Shown: positions 25,120 through 33,500, counted from the stretch's first letter. The stretch is DNA of 45,107 nt from UBA2658 sp964617335 (GCA_964617335.1 CAZTXG010000011.1:1-45107), one strand, 5' to 3'. Notes: a model not told the origin generated them from the sequence alone. Made by a program: numbers and translations.

Positions 25120-27450
25120 ATGCAGCCTTCAATTTGCTCCCGCTGTAAGAAAAATATGGCAATGATATTCATATCAAAAATTGAAAACGGCGAAACGAAA
25201 AACGAAGGTCTTTGCCTTAAGTGCGCAAGAGAGCTTCATGTAAAGCCCGTTGAGGATATTATCTCACGCATGGGCATATCCGACGAGGATCTTGATTCCA
25301 TATCCTCCGAAATGACCGAGGCCATAGGCGGTCTTGAAGGGCTTCGTGACCCGGAAAACGCCGACCTTAACACTGACGATGCCGGAAAAACAGCCACCTT
25401 CCCCTATCTTAATCGCCTTTTCGGCAGTGACAGTGCCTTTAACCCCTTGAACGATTCCTTCCCCCAGCCCGCACAGCCGGCTCAGGACAATATTCCTCCT
25501 AAGCATATCGTAAAAGAACAGCCCGCAAGAGGGCCGAAACGTAAGTTTTTGGATAACTACTGCATTAACTTAACCGAAAGGGCAAACGAGGGCAAGCTTG
25601 ACAGCATGATTGGCCGTGAGGAGGAGTTAGAGCGGGTCATCCAGATTTTAAACCGCCGCCAAAAGAACAATCCCTGCCTTATAGGTGAACCCGGCGTTGG
25701 AAAAACTGCCATTGCCGAAGGCCTTGCCCAGCGTATAAGCGACGGCAGGGTGCCCTATAAGCTTCAGGAAAAAGAAGTTATGCTTTTAGACCTTACTGCC
25801 CTTGTTGCCGGCACCCAATTCCGCGGCCAGTTTGAAAGCCGCATGAAGGGACTTATCGAGGAAATTCGCAAGGAAGGCAATATAATCCTTGTTATAGACG
25901 AGGTGCATAACATTGTTGGCGCAGGGGATGCCGAGGGCAGTATGAACGCTGCCAACATCTTAAAGCCTGCCTTATCCCGCGGAGAAATTCAGGTTATCGG
26001 CGCCACCACCTTCACAGAATACAGAAAGCACATAGAAAAAGACTCTGCCTTAGAGCGCAGGTTCCAGCCGGTCACCGTAAATGAGCCCTCCATAGAGGAC
26101 AGCATAAACATCCTAAAGGGTATTGCCCATTATTACGAGGATTTCCATGGTGTTTCCGTTTCCGAGGATATGTGCCGCCGTGCTGTAATTATGAGCGAGC
26201 GCTATATAACCGACCGCTATCTGCCTGATAAGGCCATAGACCTTATTGACGAGGCCTGCTCTGACGTTAACTTAAAGCACCCCGACATTAAGCGTGCTGT
26301 TGAGATTGAAAAAGAGCTCTCCGACCTTGACCGTGAGCGTGAGTTGCTTTTAGCGGATACTGAAACCAGCAGCTTTGAGCGGCTTGCCGCCATACGCAGT
26401 ATAAGCCTTCAGCTTACAGATGAACAAACTATTCTCAAATCCAGAGGCAGGCCCTCCCTCTCAACGGAAAACTTAGCAAGGGTTATAGAGCTGTGGACAA
26501 AAATCCCCGCTTCCAGCATACGGGAAGACGAGTTTGACCGTCTGTCCGAGCTTCATGAGCGCTTAAAACGCCACATTATTGGCCAAGACGAGGCTGTGGA
26601 TGTGGTTTGCGCCGCCATAAAGAGAAACCGTGTTGGTCTTTCCGCAAAGCACAAACCTGTAAGCTTCATCTTTGTGGGCAGCACCGGCGTTGGAAAAACC
26701 GAGCTTGTAAAGCGTCTTTCCGAGGACCTTTTTGATTCACCGGAGTCTCTCATTCGTTTTGATATGTCCGAATTTATGGAAAAGCATTCTGTGTCCCGCA
26801 TCATAGGCTCGCCTCCCGGCTATGTGGGCTATGATGAGGCCGGTCAGCTTACGGAAAAAATCCGCCGCAAACCCTATTCCGTTGTTTTGTTTGACGAAAT
26901 CGAAAAGGCCCACCCCGACGTTATGAACGTGCTTTTGCAGATACTTGACGATGGGCGGATTACCGATGCTCAAGGCAGAACGGTTAATTTTGAAAACACC
27001 GTTATCATCATGACCACCAATGCCGGAAGCGACCGTAAGGACGGCACCGTGGGCTTTGGCGGCTCCCTTTCAGACCAGGGCAAGGATAAGGCTGTTAAGG
27101 CTCTTAAGGACTTTTTGCGTCCGGAGTTTATAAACCGTGTTGACGAAATAGTTTACTTTAACCGCCTTGATGAGGAAAGCTTCCGGAAGATAGCAAAGCT
27201 TATGCTTGATGAGCTATACGATGTTTTAAAGGAAAAGGACATTAAGTTTTCCTATGACGATTCACTTTTGGATTACCTTTCCAAAAAAAGCTATTCCCTC
27301 ACCTACGGCGCTAGAAATCTCCGCCGCCTGATACAAAAAGAGGTGGAGGACGCCATAGCCGCCGAAATAGTAGACAACTGCCGGGGCAATGTTTCACAGA
27401 TAGAGCTTAGCGTTAAAGACGAAAAGGTGACAGTCTGCGCTGCTGCCTAA
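25120..27450 (+). CDS. clpE: ClpE-like ATP-dependent protease ATPase subunit (AAA+)
   Basis: A 776-residue Hsp100/Clp unfoldase. The N-terminus carries a zinc-ribbon-like pair CSRCKK and CLKCAREL (residues about 5-35), typical of ClpE, instead of the double Clp_N domain. AAA-1 has GEPGVGKTAIAEGLA; a short middle domain (about residues 400-450) follows. AAA-2 has GSTGVGKTELVK, SRIIGSPPGYVGYDEAGQL and VLFDEIEKAHPDV. TVGFGG near residue 650 fits the ClpP-docking loop, so it probably feeds a ClpP not present here. CtsR, mcsA and mcsB are not adjacent and only a half-site resembling a CtsR box lies upstream. CAAGGAG precedes the ATG. Confidence 0.9.
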   Translation: MQPSICSRCKKNMAMIFISKIENGETKNEGLCLKCARELHVKPVEDIISRMGISDEDLDSISSEMTEAIGGLEGLRDPENADLNTDDAGKTATFPYLNRLFGSDSAFNPLNDSFPQPAQPAQDNIPPKHIVKEQPARGPKRKFLDNYCINLTERANEGKLDSMIGREEELERVIQILNRRQKNNPCLIGEPGVGKTAIAEGLAQRISDGRVPYKLQEKEVMLLDLTALVAGTQFRGQFESRMKGLIEEIRKEGNIILVIDEVHNIVGAGDAEGSMNAANILKPALSRGEIQVIGATTFTEYRKHIEKDSALERRFQPVTVNEPSIEDSINILKGIAHYYEDFHGVSVSEDMCRRAVIMSERYITDRYLPDKAIDLIDEACSDVNLKHPDIKRAVEIEKELSDLDRERELLLADTETSSFERLAAIRSISLQLTDEQTILKSRGRPSLSTENLARVIELWTKIPASSIREDEFDRLSELHERLKRHIIGQDEAVDVVCAAIKRNRVGLSAKHKPVSFIFVGSTGVGKTELVKRLSEDLFDSPESLIRFDMSEFMEKHSVSRIIGSPPGYVGYDEAGQLTEKIRRKPYSVVLFDEIEKAHPDVMNVLLQILDDGRITDAQGRTVNFENTVIIMTTNAGSDRKDGTVGFGGSLSDQGKDKAVKALKDFLRPEFINRVDEIVYFNRLDEESFRKIAKLMLDELYDVLKEKDIKFSYDDSLLDYLSKKSYSLTYGARNLRRLIQKEVEDAIAAEIVDNCRGNVSQIELSVKDEKVTVCAAA

Positions 27451-27536
27451 CAAAAAAGTCTCCTTGTCTATTGCCTTTTCCCAGGGGAAAACTTTTTGCA
27501 ATAAGGCATACCATAAAAAGCAAAAATCTAAATTTT

Positions 27537-27572
27537 AAGGGTCAGGAAAATAAATTTTCCTGACCCTTTTTT
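27537..27572 (+). terminator. Intrinsic terminator of the clpE-like gene
   Basis: AAGGGTCAGGAAAA pairs perfectly with TTTTCCTGACCCTT around TAAA and is followed by Ts. Confidence 0.92.
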
Positions 27573-27595
27573 AACCCCTGCGGGTTTTTAAAGAG

Positions 27596-27627
27596 AAAAA
27601 AGGTTCGGCGATGCCGAACCTTTTTTC
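27596..27627. terminator. Bidirectional terminator after the permuted binding-protein gene
   Basis: AAAAAAGGTTCGGC pairs with GCCGAACCTTTTTT around GAT. It lies 13 bases beyond the stop of the minus-strand binding-protein gene, which shows that this gene really ends there. Confidence 0.9.
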
Positions 27628-27639
27628 CCTTTATTAACA

Positions 27640-28443
27640 TCAGCGGTAATGGTAAAGAGCTGCCATGTCAGTTATTATAGCGTCACAGCTTCCCTCGTTT
27701 AAGGCATCTATAGAGGCTTCGGAGCCTCCGGGCAGGCGGACTATAAAGGCAGGCTTTTCCCTCAAAGCCTCCCTTTCCTCCAAAACAGCGTTAAAGTAGC
27801 TGTTTTCACTAAGGCTTAAAGTTTTTCCGGAAAGAGACGATATACCCCTGACATCCGAGCCGGAAAGTGAGGCAAGCACAATAGTGTTTGTCATATAAAC
27901 AGGGGAAGCATCAATTTTTTTAAGGCTTTCATCATAGGCAAAGCCGCCCCAAACACAGTCCACATTACCGGAATTAAGCTCTACCTCTGCCTTGGAAACG
28001 TCAACGGCGATAAACTTTGTTTTCCAGCCCAGAAGGGCGCAGGCCTCCTTTGCCATCTCCACGTCAAAGCCCGTGGGTAATCCGCTTTTGCTCCTGCCGG
28101 AAAAGGGCAGCCTTCCGCTGTCATAACCCACAAGAAGGGTTCTCGGCTCAAGCTCCGGCAAAATATCCTCCAAAGCTTTGCTATCCCCCTCTAGGATAAA
28201 GCTGTCTTCCCCAAACCACTTAACAGAAAGCTCCTTTGCCTTGCCGTTTGCGGAAAGTACCTCTAAGGCGGCGTTTACAGCAGTCCCCACCTTGTCACCG
28301 CTGCGGAAAGCCACGCAAAAGCTTTGCTCTGAAAGTTTTTCCGTTACCTTGTATTTGCCAATTTCGTTAATTGTGCAGGCATTAAGAGAGCAAAAAAGCG
28401 CAAGCACAAGAAAAAGCGCCGCCCCCCGTTTTTTTATATTCAT
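27640..28443 (-). CDS. Type II ABC substrate-binding lipoprotein with circularly permuted domain order
   Basis: A 267-residue lipoprotein (signal peptide, lipobox ending NAC, Cys about 23). Residues 31-85 (VTEKLSEQSFCVAFRSGD, then VNAALEVLSANGKAKELSVK and WFGED) correspond to the C-terminal segment of polar amino-acid binding proteins; compare AFRKDSD and VNAALRELVADGT near the end of the canonical binding protein at 30233. Residues 100-262 (LLVGYDSGRLPFSG, GLPTGFDVEMAKEACALLGW, VELNSGNVDCVWGGF, DAIITDMAALYHYR) correspond to its start and middle, and stop where the C-terminal segment would follow. The whole fold is thus present in permuted order, with the termini at the second interlobe crossover. 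It has its own promoter and terminators on both sides. It probably serves the neighbouring permease/ATPase; the ligand is unknown. Confidence 0.85.
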   Translation of the reverse strand: MNIKKRGAALFLVLALFCSLNACTINEIGKYKVTEKLSEQSFCVAFRSGDKVGTAVNAALEVLSANGKAKELSVKWFGEDSFILEGDSKALEDILPELEPRTLLVGYDSGRLPFSGRSKSGLPTGFDVEMAKEACALLGWKTKFIAVDVSKAEVELNSGNVDCVWGGFAYDESLKKIDASPVYMTNTIVLASLSGSDVRGISSLSGKTLSLSENSYFNAVLEEREALREKPAFIVRLPGGSEASIDALNEGSCDAIITDMAALYHYR

Positions 28444-28535
28444 AAAGCACCGCCGATTAATATCTTTATATTTAAGGCTTCACCTGCCCTGCCTTAGAAA
28501 GGCAGGTTTCAGATTTGCCGCAATAATCTGTTTAC

Positions 28536-28564
28536 ATAATATTATAGCTTTTCCTATAATTCAA
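28536..28564 (-). promoter_or_regulatory. Sigma-A promoter of the permuted binding-protein gene
   Basis: On the minus strand TTGAAT (28559-28564), 17-bp spacer, TATTAT (28536-28541). The leader of about 90 nt contains a small CTGCC/GGCAG hairpin at about 28488-28506. Confidence 0.65.
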
Positions 28565-28584
28565 TAAGAAAATGTAAATTTCGC

Positions 28585-28619
28585 AAAAAAACGGGGGATT
28601 TTTCATCCCCCGATTTTTT
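28585..28619. terminator. Terminator of the amino-acid ABC operon
   Basis: CGGGGGAT (28592-28599) pairs with ATCCCCCG (28605-28612). The minus strand then shows seven Ts, ending the ATPase gene and separating it from the permuted binding-protein gene. The plus strand also has a T run. Confidence 0.88.
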
Positions 28620-29403
28620 ATTCTTCTGAAAACCTTGCCAAAAACTGTTTCGTGCGCTCCTCATGAGGATTTTCCAGCACCTCACGGGGGCTGCCCTGCT
28701 CGACTATAACCCCGCAGTCCATAAAAATCACCCTGTCTGCAACATCCCGCGCAAAGGCCATTTCATGGGTCACTATAATCATGGTTGTGCGCTTTTCCGC
28801 AAGTGCTCTTATAACCCGAAGCACTTCCCCCGTAAGCTCGGGGTCCAAGGCGCTTGTGGGTTCGTCAAAGCAAAGCACATCGGGAGACATGGCCAAGGCC
28901 CTTGCGATTGCCACACGCTGCTGCTGACCTCCCGAAAGCTGGTGGGGGTAGCAAAAAAGCTTGTCGGAAAGTCCCATCTGACCCAGACTTTCCCTTGCCT
29001 GAGAGTCTATCTGCTTTAAAATCTCTTTTTTGTTTGCCCTGTATCCCTTTTTCCTTTTTGCTATAAGCTCTGAGGCCAAGGTCACGTTTTTTAAAACCGT
29101 GTATTGGGGAAAAAGATTGAAGCTTTGGAAAACCAAACCGAAATGCAGGCGCTTTTCCCTTATTTCCCTTTCTTTTTGAGTGTTGGGGTCCTCAGCGTCA
29201 AAAATAACATTTCCGTTTATGAGGATTTTTCCCCCGTCGGGCTTTTCAAGAAAGTTAAGACAGCGCAGAAGAGTTGTTTTTCCGCTGCCGGAGGAGCCGA
29301 TAATTGCTATCGTTTCGCCCTTGTTCAGGGAAAAATCAATATCCTTTAAAACCTCCAGCTTATCAAAGCTTTTCTTAAGATTTTTTACTTCAAGTACGGA
29401 CAT
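28618..29403 (-). CDS. Polar amino-acid ABC transporter ATP-binding protein (GlnQ/HisP family)
   Basis: A 261-residue ATPase with Walker A GSSGSGKTTLLRCLN, Q-loop VFQSFNLFPQYTVLKN, signature LSGGQQQRVAIARALA, Walker B VLCFDEPTSALDPEL and switch VTHEMAFARDVAD, all typical of the PAAT family. It carries an insert (about residues 70-85 and 115-135) somewhat longer than GlnQ. The gene is 12 bp downstream of the permease gene, and AGGGGGG precedes its ATG. It powers uptake with the permease at 29416 and the binding protein at 30233. Confidence 0.95.
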   Translation of the reverse strand: MSVLEVKNLKKSFDKLEVLKDIDFSLNKGETIAIIGSSGSGKTTLLRCLNFLEKPDGGKILINGNVIFDAEDPNTQKEREIREKRLHFGLVFQSFNLFPQYTVLKNVTLASELIAKRKKGYRANKKEILKQIDSQARESLGQMGLSDKLFCYPHQLSGGQQQRVAIARALAMSPDVLCFDEPTSALDPELTGEVLRVIRALAEKRTTMIIVTHEMAFARDVADRVIFMDCGVIVEQGSPREVLENPHEERTKQFLARFSEE

Positions 29404-29415
29404 TGTTTTCCCCCC

Positions 29416-30147
29416 TTAGTTAAAGTATGAAAGCTTTTTTTCAAGCTTTGACAAAAGTATTGTAAGTATGCCGCAGGTGATAAGGAAGAACACGGCACTG
29501 TAAAACAGGGGCCAGATAAGACCCTTGGTCACATATTCCTGAGCCATCATAAGTATTTCCTTGTTGGCGATTACCCTTGCCAGAGAAGTGTCTTTTACAA
29601 GAGTGATAACCTCGTTTCCCATAGGCGGCACTATGCGCTTTATAACCTGAAGGAGGGTAACTTTAAAAAATATCTGGACCTTTGTCATACCAAGAACTTG
29701 TCCCGCTTCCTTTTGCCCCACGGGAATGCTCTCTATACCGCCCCTGTAAATCTCGGAAAAATAGCAGGCATAATTTATAACAAAGGCCACTATGGCAGCC
29801 TCTATGCGCCCCACTGCTTCCATGCCCCAAATAAGCCCCGGCCCGTAAAAGACTATTATAACCTGAAGCATTAGGGGTGTTCCCCGAATTATCCAGACAA
29901 AGGTCTTGGTAAGAGCGCTGATAGGCCGAAATTCTGAAAGCCATATTATTGATTTGTCATATAAATTATCTCCCCTGCCGCACTTAAGCCGGCCTTTTCT
30001 TAAGCAGGCAAAGGGCTTCCAGCGGCTCATAGAGCCAAAGGCTATAAAAAGCCCCAAAGGCAGCCCCAAGGCAAGGGTTACAATAAAAATTTTGCCGTTT
30101 ATGGCAAAGCTTTCTAATAGTCTGGCAGTCACAATGGAAAAGCTCAT
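29416..30147 (-). CDS. Polar amino-acid ABC transporter permease (HisM/GlnP family)
   Basis: A 243-residue permease with the PAAT pattern: FVWIIRGTPLMLQVIIVFYG, YFSEIYRGGIESIPVGQKEAG (the EAA coupling loop with QxExG) and PPMGNEVITLVKDTSLAR. Between the first membrane helix and the IRGTPLMLQ region there is an extra hydrophilic segment of about 40 residues (WKPFACLRKGRLKCGRGDNL), containing two cysteines, that most family members lack. AGGGGGA precedes the ATG. It probably forms a homodimer, since no second permease gene is present. Confidence 0.93.
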   Translation of the reverse strand: MSFSIVTARLLESFAINGKIFIVTLALGLPLGLFIAFGSMSRWKPFACLRKGRLKCGRGDNLYDKSIIWLSEFRPISALTKTFVWIIRGTPLMLQVIIVFYGPGLIWGMEAVGRIEAAIVAFVINYACYFSEIYRGGIESIPVGQKEAGQVLGMTKVQIFFKVTLLQVIKRIVPPMGNEVITLVKDTSLARVIANKEILMMAQEYVTKGLIWPLFYSAVFFLITCGILTILLSKLEKKLSYFN

Positions 30148-30176
30148 AGGTTCCCCCTGAATATAAAACGCTTAAA

Positions 30177-30216
30177 GGGGCAGGGTGAATGGCTTCACCC
30201 TGTCCCCTGTTTTTTT
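30177..30216. promoter_or_regulatory. Intercistronic hairpin between binding-protein and permease genes
   Basis: GGGGCAGGGTGAA pairs with TTCACCCTGTCCCC (one bulge) around TGGC. On the minus strand only a short T run follows, so partial termination or protection of the upstream mRNA 3' end is expected rather than full stop. This would make the binding protein more abundant than the permease. Confidence 0.65.
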
Positions 30217-30232
30217 AAAGTTTCCTTTTTAA

Positions 30233-31111
30233 CTAGCTGATTGCGGGAGCAAGGCTAAGACCATACTTTTCCGCAAGAGCCGGAAGGGTTCCGTCTGCCA
30301 CAAGCTCACGCAGGGCGGCATTTACCTTTTCTGTTATGTCGCTGTCCTTGCGGAAGGCTATGCCGTATTCCTCTGTTGCAAGCTCAAGTCCTTCAATCAT
30401 TTCAAGGTCCTCATAGCTTGTGCCCTCACCTATCATGGTCATAGCTAAGGTCCAGTCCAAAACGGCAGCGTCCGCCGTGCCGGACTTAACTTCAAGCAGG
30501 CAGTCCTTCTGATAGTTAACCGCTACATATTTTGCCTGGGCAAGATTTTCTTCAGGTTCATTTTCATCGTCGCCCAAAATCTGCATTTCGCCGGCAGAGC
30601 TTACTTCCGCAACCACTGTTTTACCTATAAGGTCGGCAGTGCCTGTTATGCCGCTGCCCTTTTTAACAATTACCACCTGAGCATTTTTAACGTATGGCTC
30701 AGAGATACTCATGGCAGCCTGCCGTGCGGGAGTTATGGTAAGGCCGTTCCAGATGCAGTCAATGCTCTTTGCCTCAAGCTCAATTTCCTTGGTGTCCCAG
30801 TTTATCTCAACAAACTCTGGTGTGAGTCCAAGCTTTTCGCAAACAGCTTCGGCAAGCTCCGTGTCAAAGCCTGTAAACACGCCTTCATCATCTGTATAGT
30901 TCATGGGAGCATAGTCTGTGTAGCCTATGACGATTTTTCCCTTGCCGCTTATGTAGTCAAAATCGCTGATGTCTGTGATTTCGGTTTCCTGTCCTTCGTT
31001 TTCCGGAATGTCAGTATCGGAGACAGCAGGCTTTTCACCGCAGCCTGCAAACAGGCCGAAGCAGGCAACAAGAGCCAAAACCAGCGCAAGAGTCTTTTTG
31101 TTGATTTTCAT
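30233..31111 (-). CDS. Polar amino-acid ABC transporter substrate-binding lipoprotein
   Basis: A canonical type II solute-binding protein of 292 residues: signal peptide, lipobox FAGC (Cys about 24), an acidic linker, then IVIGYTDYAPMNYTDDEGVF, TGFDTELAEAVCEKLGL, IDCIWNGLTITPARQAAM, SEPYVKNAQVVIVKKG and a C-terminal segment EEYGIAFRKDSDITEKVNAA. These fit the PAAT family; the ligand cannot be decided from sequence. It is the first gene of the operon, separated from the permease by a hairpin. A clear GGAGG precedes the ATG. It supplies the reference domain order against which the gene at 27640 is permuted. Confidence 0.95.
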   Translation of the reverse strand: MKINKKTLALVLALVACFGLFAGCGEKPAVSDTDIPENEGQETEITDISDFDYISGKGKIVIGYTDYAPMNYTDDEGVFTGFDTELAEAVCEKLGLTPEFVEINWDTKEIELEAKSIDCIWNGLTITPARQAAMSISEPYVKNAQVVIVKKGSGITGTADLIGKTVVAEVSSAGEMQILGDDENEPEENLAQAKYVAVNYQKDCLLEVKSGTADAAVLDWTLAMTMIGEGTSYEDLEMIEGLELATEEYGIAFRKDSDITEKVNAALRELVADGTLPALAEKYGLSLAPAIS

Positions 31112-31148
31112 TTTGTTTCCTCCAAATTGCTTTTTTTACAGCGGGTTA

Positions 31149-31176
31149 ATTGTATCACATTAGCGAAATAAAGCAA
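31149..31176 (-). promoter_or_regulatory. Putative sigma-A promoter of the amino-acid ABC operon
   Basis: On the minus strand TTGCTT (31171-31176), 16-bp spacer, TACAAT (31149-31154) with TGA before the -10, about 40 bp before the start codon. Confidence 0.55.
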
Positions 31177-31242
31177 GACCCTTAACGGAAACTATCGGTG
31201 CAACTTTTGCACAGATAGCTTTTGATCTGAGAAAGCTTGTAT

Positions 31243-31284
31243 TTTACATTTTGTTCACCTTTTTACCATCGCCCTTGCTATAAT
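31243..31284 (+). promoter_or_regulatory. Candidate regulator-binding repeats and promoter of the two-component operon
   Basis: TTTACA (31243-31248) and TTCACC (31254-31259) are spaced 11 bp apart, followed by TATAAT at 31279-31284. Further TA-rich -10-like elements lie to 31320, so the exact start is uncertain. Hexamers with an 11-bp period are the type of site used by PhoB/PhoP-class regulators, and the downstream gene encodes one. Confidence 0.45.
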
Positions 31285-31349
31285 AACAATAATTGTATAT
31301 ATAATGTATATAACTATAATTTGGGTGCAAAATGGAAGGTAGTGCTGAG

Positions 31350-32048
31350 ATGTCTAAGGAAAAAAAGGCTCTTATAATCGAGGATGACGGTAACATAGCG
31401 GAGCTTCTGCGCCTTTATCTTGAAAAGGACGGGTTTGAAGTTTTTATAGCTTCGGACGGGGCTGCGGGAGTGTCTAAGGCAGGCGAAATTTCCCCTGACC
31501 TTATTTTGCTGGACATAATGCTGCCCGTTCTGGACGGCTGGCAGGTCTGCGCCAAAATCCGTGAAACCTCTAAGGTTCCCATTATCATGCTCACTGCCAA
31601 AGGCGAAACCTACGATAAGATAAACGGTCTTGAAATGGGTGCGGATGACTATGTGGTTAAGCCCTTTGAGGTAAAAGAGCTTTTAGCCAGAGTTCACGCT
31701 GTCCTGCGAAGAACAGCCTGTGATGAAAAAAAATTGGAAAAAAAGCTTTCTTTCGATAAGCTCACCATAAATCTTGACTCCTATGAGCTTATAGTAAGCG
31801 GCATAAGGGTGGATACCCCGCCTAAAGAAATGGAGCTTTTATATCATCTTGCAGCCTCTCCCAACAGGGTATATACTAGAAATCAGCTTCTAGACGAGGT
31901 CTGGGGCTTCGATTATTTCGGCGACTCCCGCACGGTGGACGTTCATATAAAGCGCCTGCGTGAGAAGCTGGAGGGTGTTTCCGATGAGTGGACACTGAAA
32001 ACCGTATGGGGAGTCGGCTATAAATTTGAGCTGAACAACGTTAAATGA
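31350..32048 (+). CDS. OmpR/PhoB-family response regulator
   Basis: A 232-residue regulator with a receiver domain (IIEDDGNIAELL, phosphoacceptor Asp55 in LILLDIMLPVLDGW, MLTAKGETYDKINGLEMGA, DDYVVKPFEVKELLARV) and a winged-helix output domain (NRVYTRNQLLDEVWGFDYFG, SRTVDVHIKRLREKLE, VWGVGYKF). The ATG at 31350 is preferred; one at 31332 is possible and would add six residues, and GGAAGG lies before the 31350 start. Its stop overlaps the kinase start by four bases. The 11-bp repeats upstream and before the candidate sRNA at 33501 are plausible binding sites. The signal is unknown; no phosphate genes are adjacent. Confidence 0.95.
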   Translation: MSKEKKALIIEDDGNIAELLRLYLEKDGFEVFIASDGAAGVSKAGEISPDLILLDIMLPVLDGWQVCAKIRETSKVPIIMLTAKGETYDKINGLEMGADDYVVKPFEVKELLARVHAVLRRTACDEKKLEKKLSFDKLTINLDSYELIVSGIRVDTPPKEMELLYHLAASPNRVYTRNQLLDEVWGFDYFGDSRTVDVHIKRLREKLEGVSDEWTLKTVWGVGYKFELNNVK

Positions 32049-33472
32049 GAACCATATACTTTAAAAACTTCCTTATGACCGCAATTTTGGTGGTCATGAG
32101 CTTTATAATTCTCGCTATGAGCTTTGTTATACTGGGCCGTGCTTTTGCCATCAGCGAAAAGCGCCAAAGCATAGCCGAAAACGCCAAGGAGACAGCCAGT
32201 ACGGCCGCCGCCTTAAGCGAAGACGGAAACCTAAACGGCTGGTATCTTCGCCTTGTCATAAGCTCTATTGCCCGCAGCACTGGAAACCACATCCTAATTG
32301 CGGACACCTCCGGAGTTGTGGTATCTTCCTCCGACAAAGAAATTGTCTCACCTTTTATAGGAAAGAATATTAATGAGTCGATAATTTCGGAAATACTTCA
32401 AAAGGGCAGCTTTCAAAAGCTTACAAACCTTAATAACCTCTACGGTGAACAGTCCTACTATGTGGTTGGCCTGCCTGTCATTTCAAGTCAAAACAAGCTT
32501 TTAATCGGCTATATTTTTGTTGGCTCGGACTTTTCAGAGATTTTGGATTCCTGGAGCTCTTCAACCGCTGTTTTCATTGGAACAGCAGCCATAATTTTAT
32601 CCTTTGCCCTTTTAATGTCCTATTACACCTCAAAGCGTCAGGCAGAACCTTTAAATGAAATGGCAGCGGCAGCCGGCCGCTTTGCCCACGGCGATTTTTC
32701 CGCCAGAGTAACAGATTCCGGACGGGACGACGAAATCGGCGCCCTGACAAGCTCTTTTAATACCATGGCGGAGTCTTTGGAAAAATCTGAGCAGCTAAGG
32801 GCAGAATTTATCGCAAACGTTTCCCATGAATTGAAAACTCCCATGACCACCATAGCAGGCTTTGCCGACGGTATACTTGACGGCACCATCCCAAAAGACA
32901 AGCAGGATAAATACCTCCAGACCATATCCAGCGAAACCAAGCGACTGTCCCGTCTTGTGCGGCAGATGCTGGAGATGAGTCGTATTCAGGCCACAGACAG
33001 CGCTGTGCTTCTATCCATGAGCTTTAATCTTTCCGAGGTTATCATGCGAACCCTTCTCACCTTTGAACCGAAAATAACCGATGCGGGATTGGATGTGGAC
33101 CTTTCCCTGCCGGAGGAAACCATTTGTGTCAGAGGCAATGAGGACGCTTTCACTCAGGTGGTTTATAATCTTCTGGATAATGCAATTAAGTTTTCCAAAA
33201 GGGGTTCTAAAATTGGTCTTTCCCTTTGGAAGCAAGAGGGCAAGGCCTATGTGTCCATAAAAAACCACGGCCCATGCATTTCCTCTGAGGAGCTGCCCTT
33301 TATTTTCGACCGTTTTCACAAAACAGACAAGTCCCGCAGCCGTGACAGAGACGGGGTGGGCCTAGGGCTTGCCATAGTTAAAACCATCCTTAATAACCAC
33401 AACGAAGACATCTCCGTTAGAAGTGCTGACTGTGTTACGGAGTTTGTTTTCTCGGCAAAACTTAAGCACTAA
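32045..33472 (+). CDS. Membrane sensor histidine kinase
   Basis: The 475-residue kinase partners the upstream regulator (four-base overlap). It has a membrane helix at about 10-32, an extracytoplasmic sensor of about 135 residues (dCACHE/PAS-like, NHILIADTSGVVVSS), a second helix at about 173-195, a HAMP domain (EPLNEMAAAAGRFAHGDFSA), the dimerisation/phosphorylation helix FIANVSHELKTPMTTIAGFA (His261), and an ATPase domain with VVYNLLDNAIKFS, FDRFHKTDKSR and GVGLGLAIVKTIL. The layout is that of PhoR/ResE-type kinases. The ligand of the sensor domain cannot be read from the sequence. Confidence 0.95.
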   Translation: MRTIYFKNFLMTAILVVMSFIILAMSFVILGRAFAISEKRQSIAENAKETASTAAALSEDGNLNGWYLRLVISSIARSTGNHILIADTSGVVVSSSDKEIVSPFIGKNINESIISEILQKGSFQKLTNLNNLYGEQSYYVVGLPVISSQNKLLIGYIFVGSDFSEILDSWSSSTAVFIGTAAIILSFALLMSYYTSKRQAEPLNEMAAAAGRFAHGDFSARVTDSGRDDEIGALTSSFNTMAESLEKSEQLRAEFIANVSHELKTPMTTIAGFADGILDGTIPKDKQDKYLQTISSETKRLSRLVRQMLEMSRIQATDSAVLLSMSFNLSEVIMRTLLTFEPKITDAGLDVDLSLPEETICVRGNEDAFTQVVYNLLDNAIKFSKRGSKIGLSLWKQEGKAYVSIKNHGPCISSEELPFIFDRFHKTDKSRSRDRDGVGLGLAIVKTILNNHNEDISVRSADCVTEFVFSAKLKH

Positions 33473-33500
33473 TTCCCCGCTTTTTATAAAGATTTTAACG

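Noticed and set aside
27640..28443. Reading the permuted binding protein as a truncated or frameshifted pseudogene
   Set aside because: All segments of the fold are present once, in one uninterrupted frame with signal peptide, promoter and terminators. A decayed gene would not regain the missing C-terminal segment at its start.
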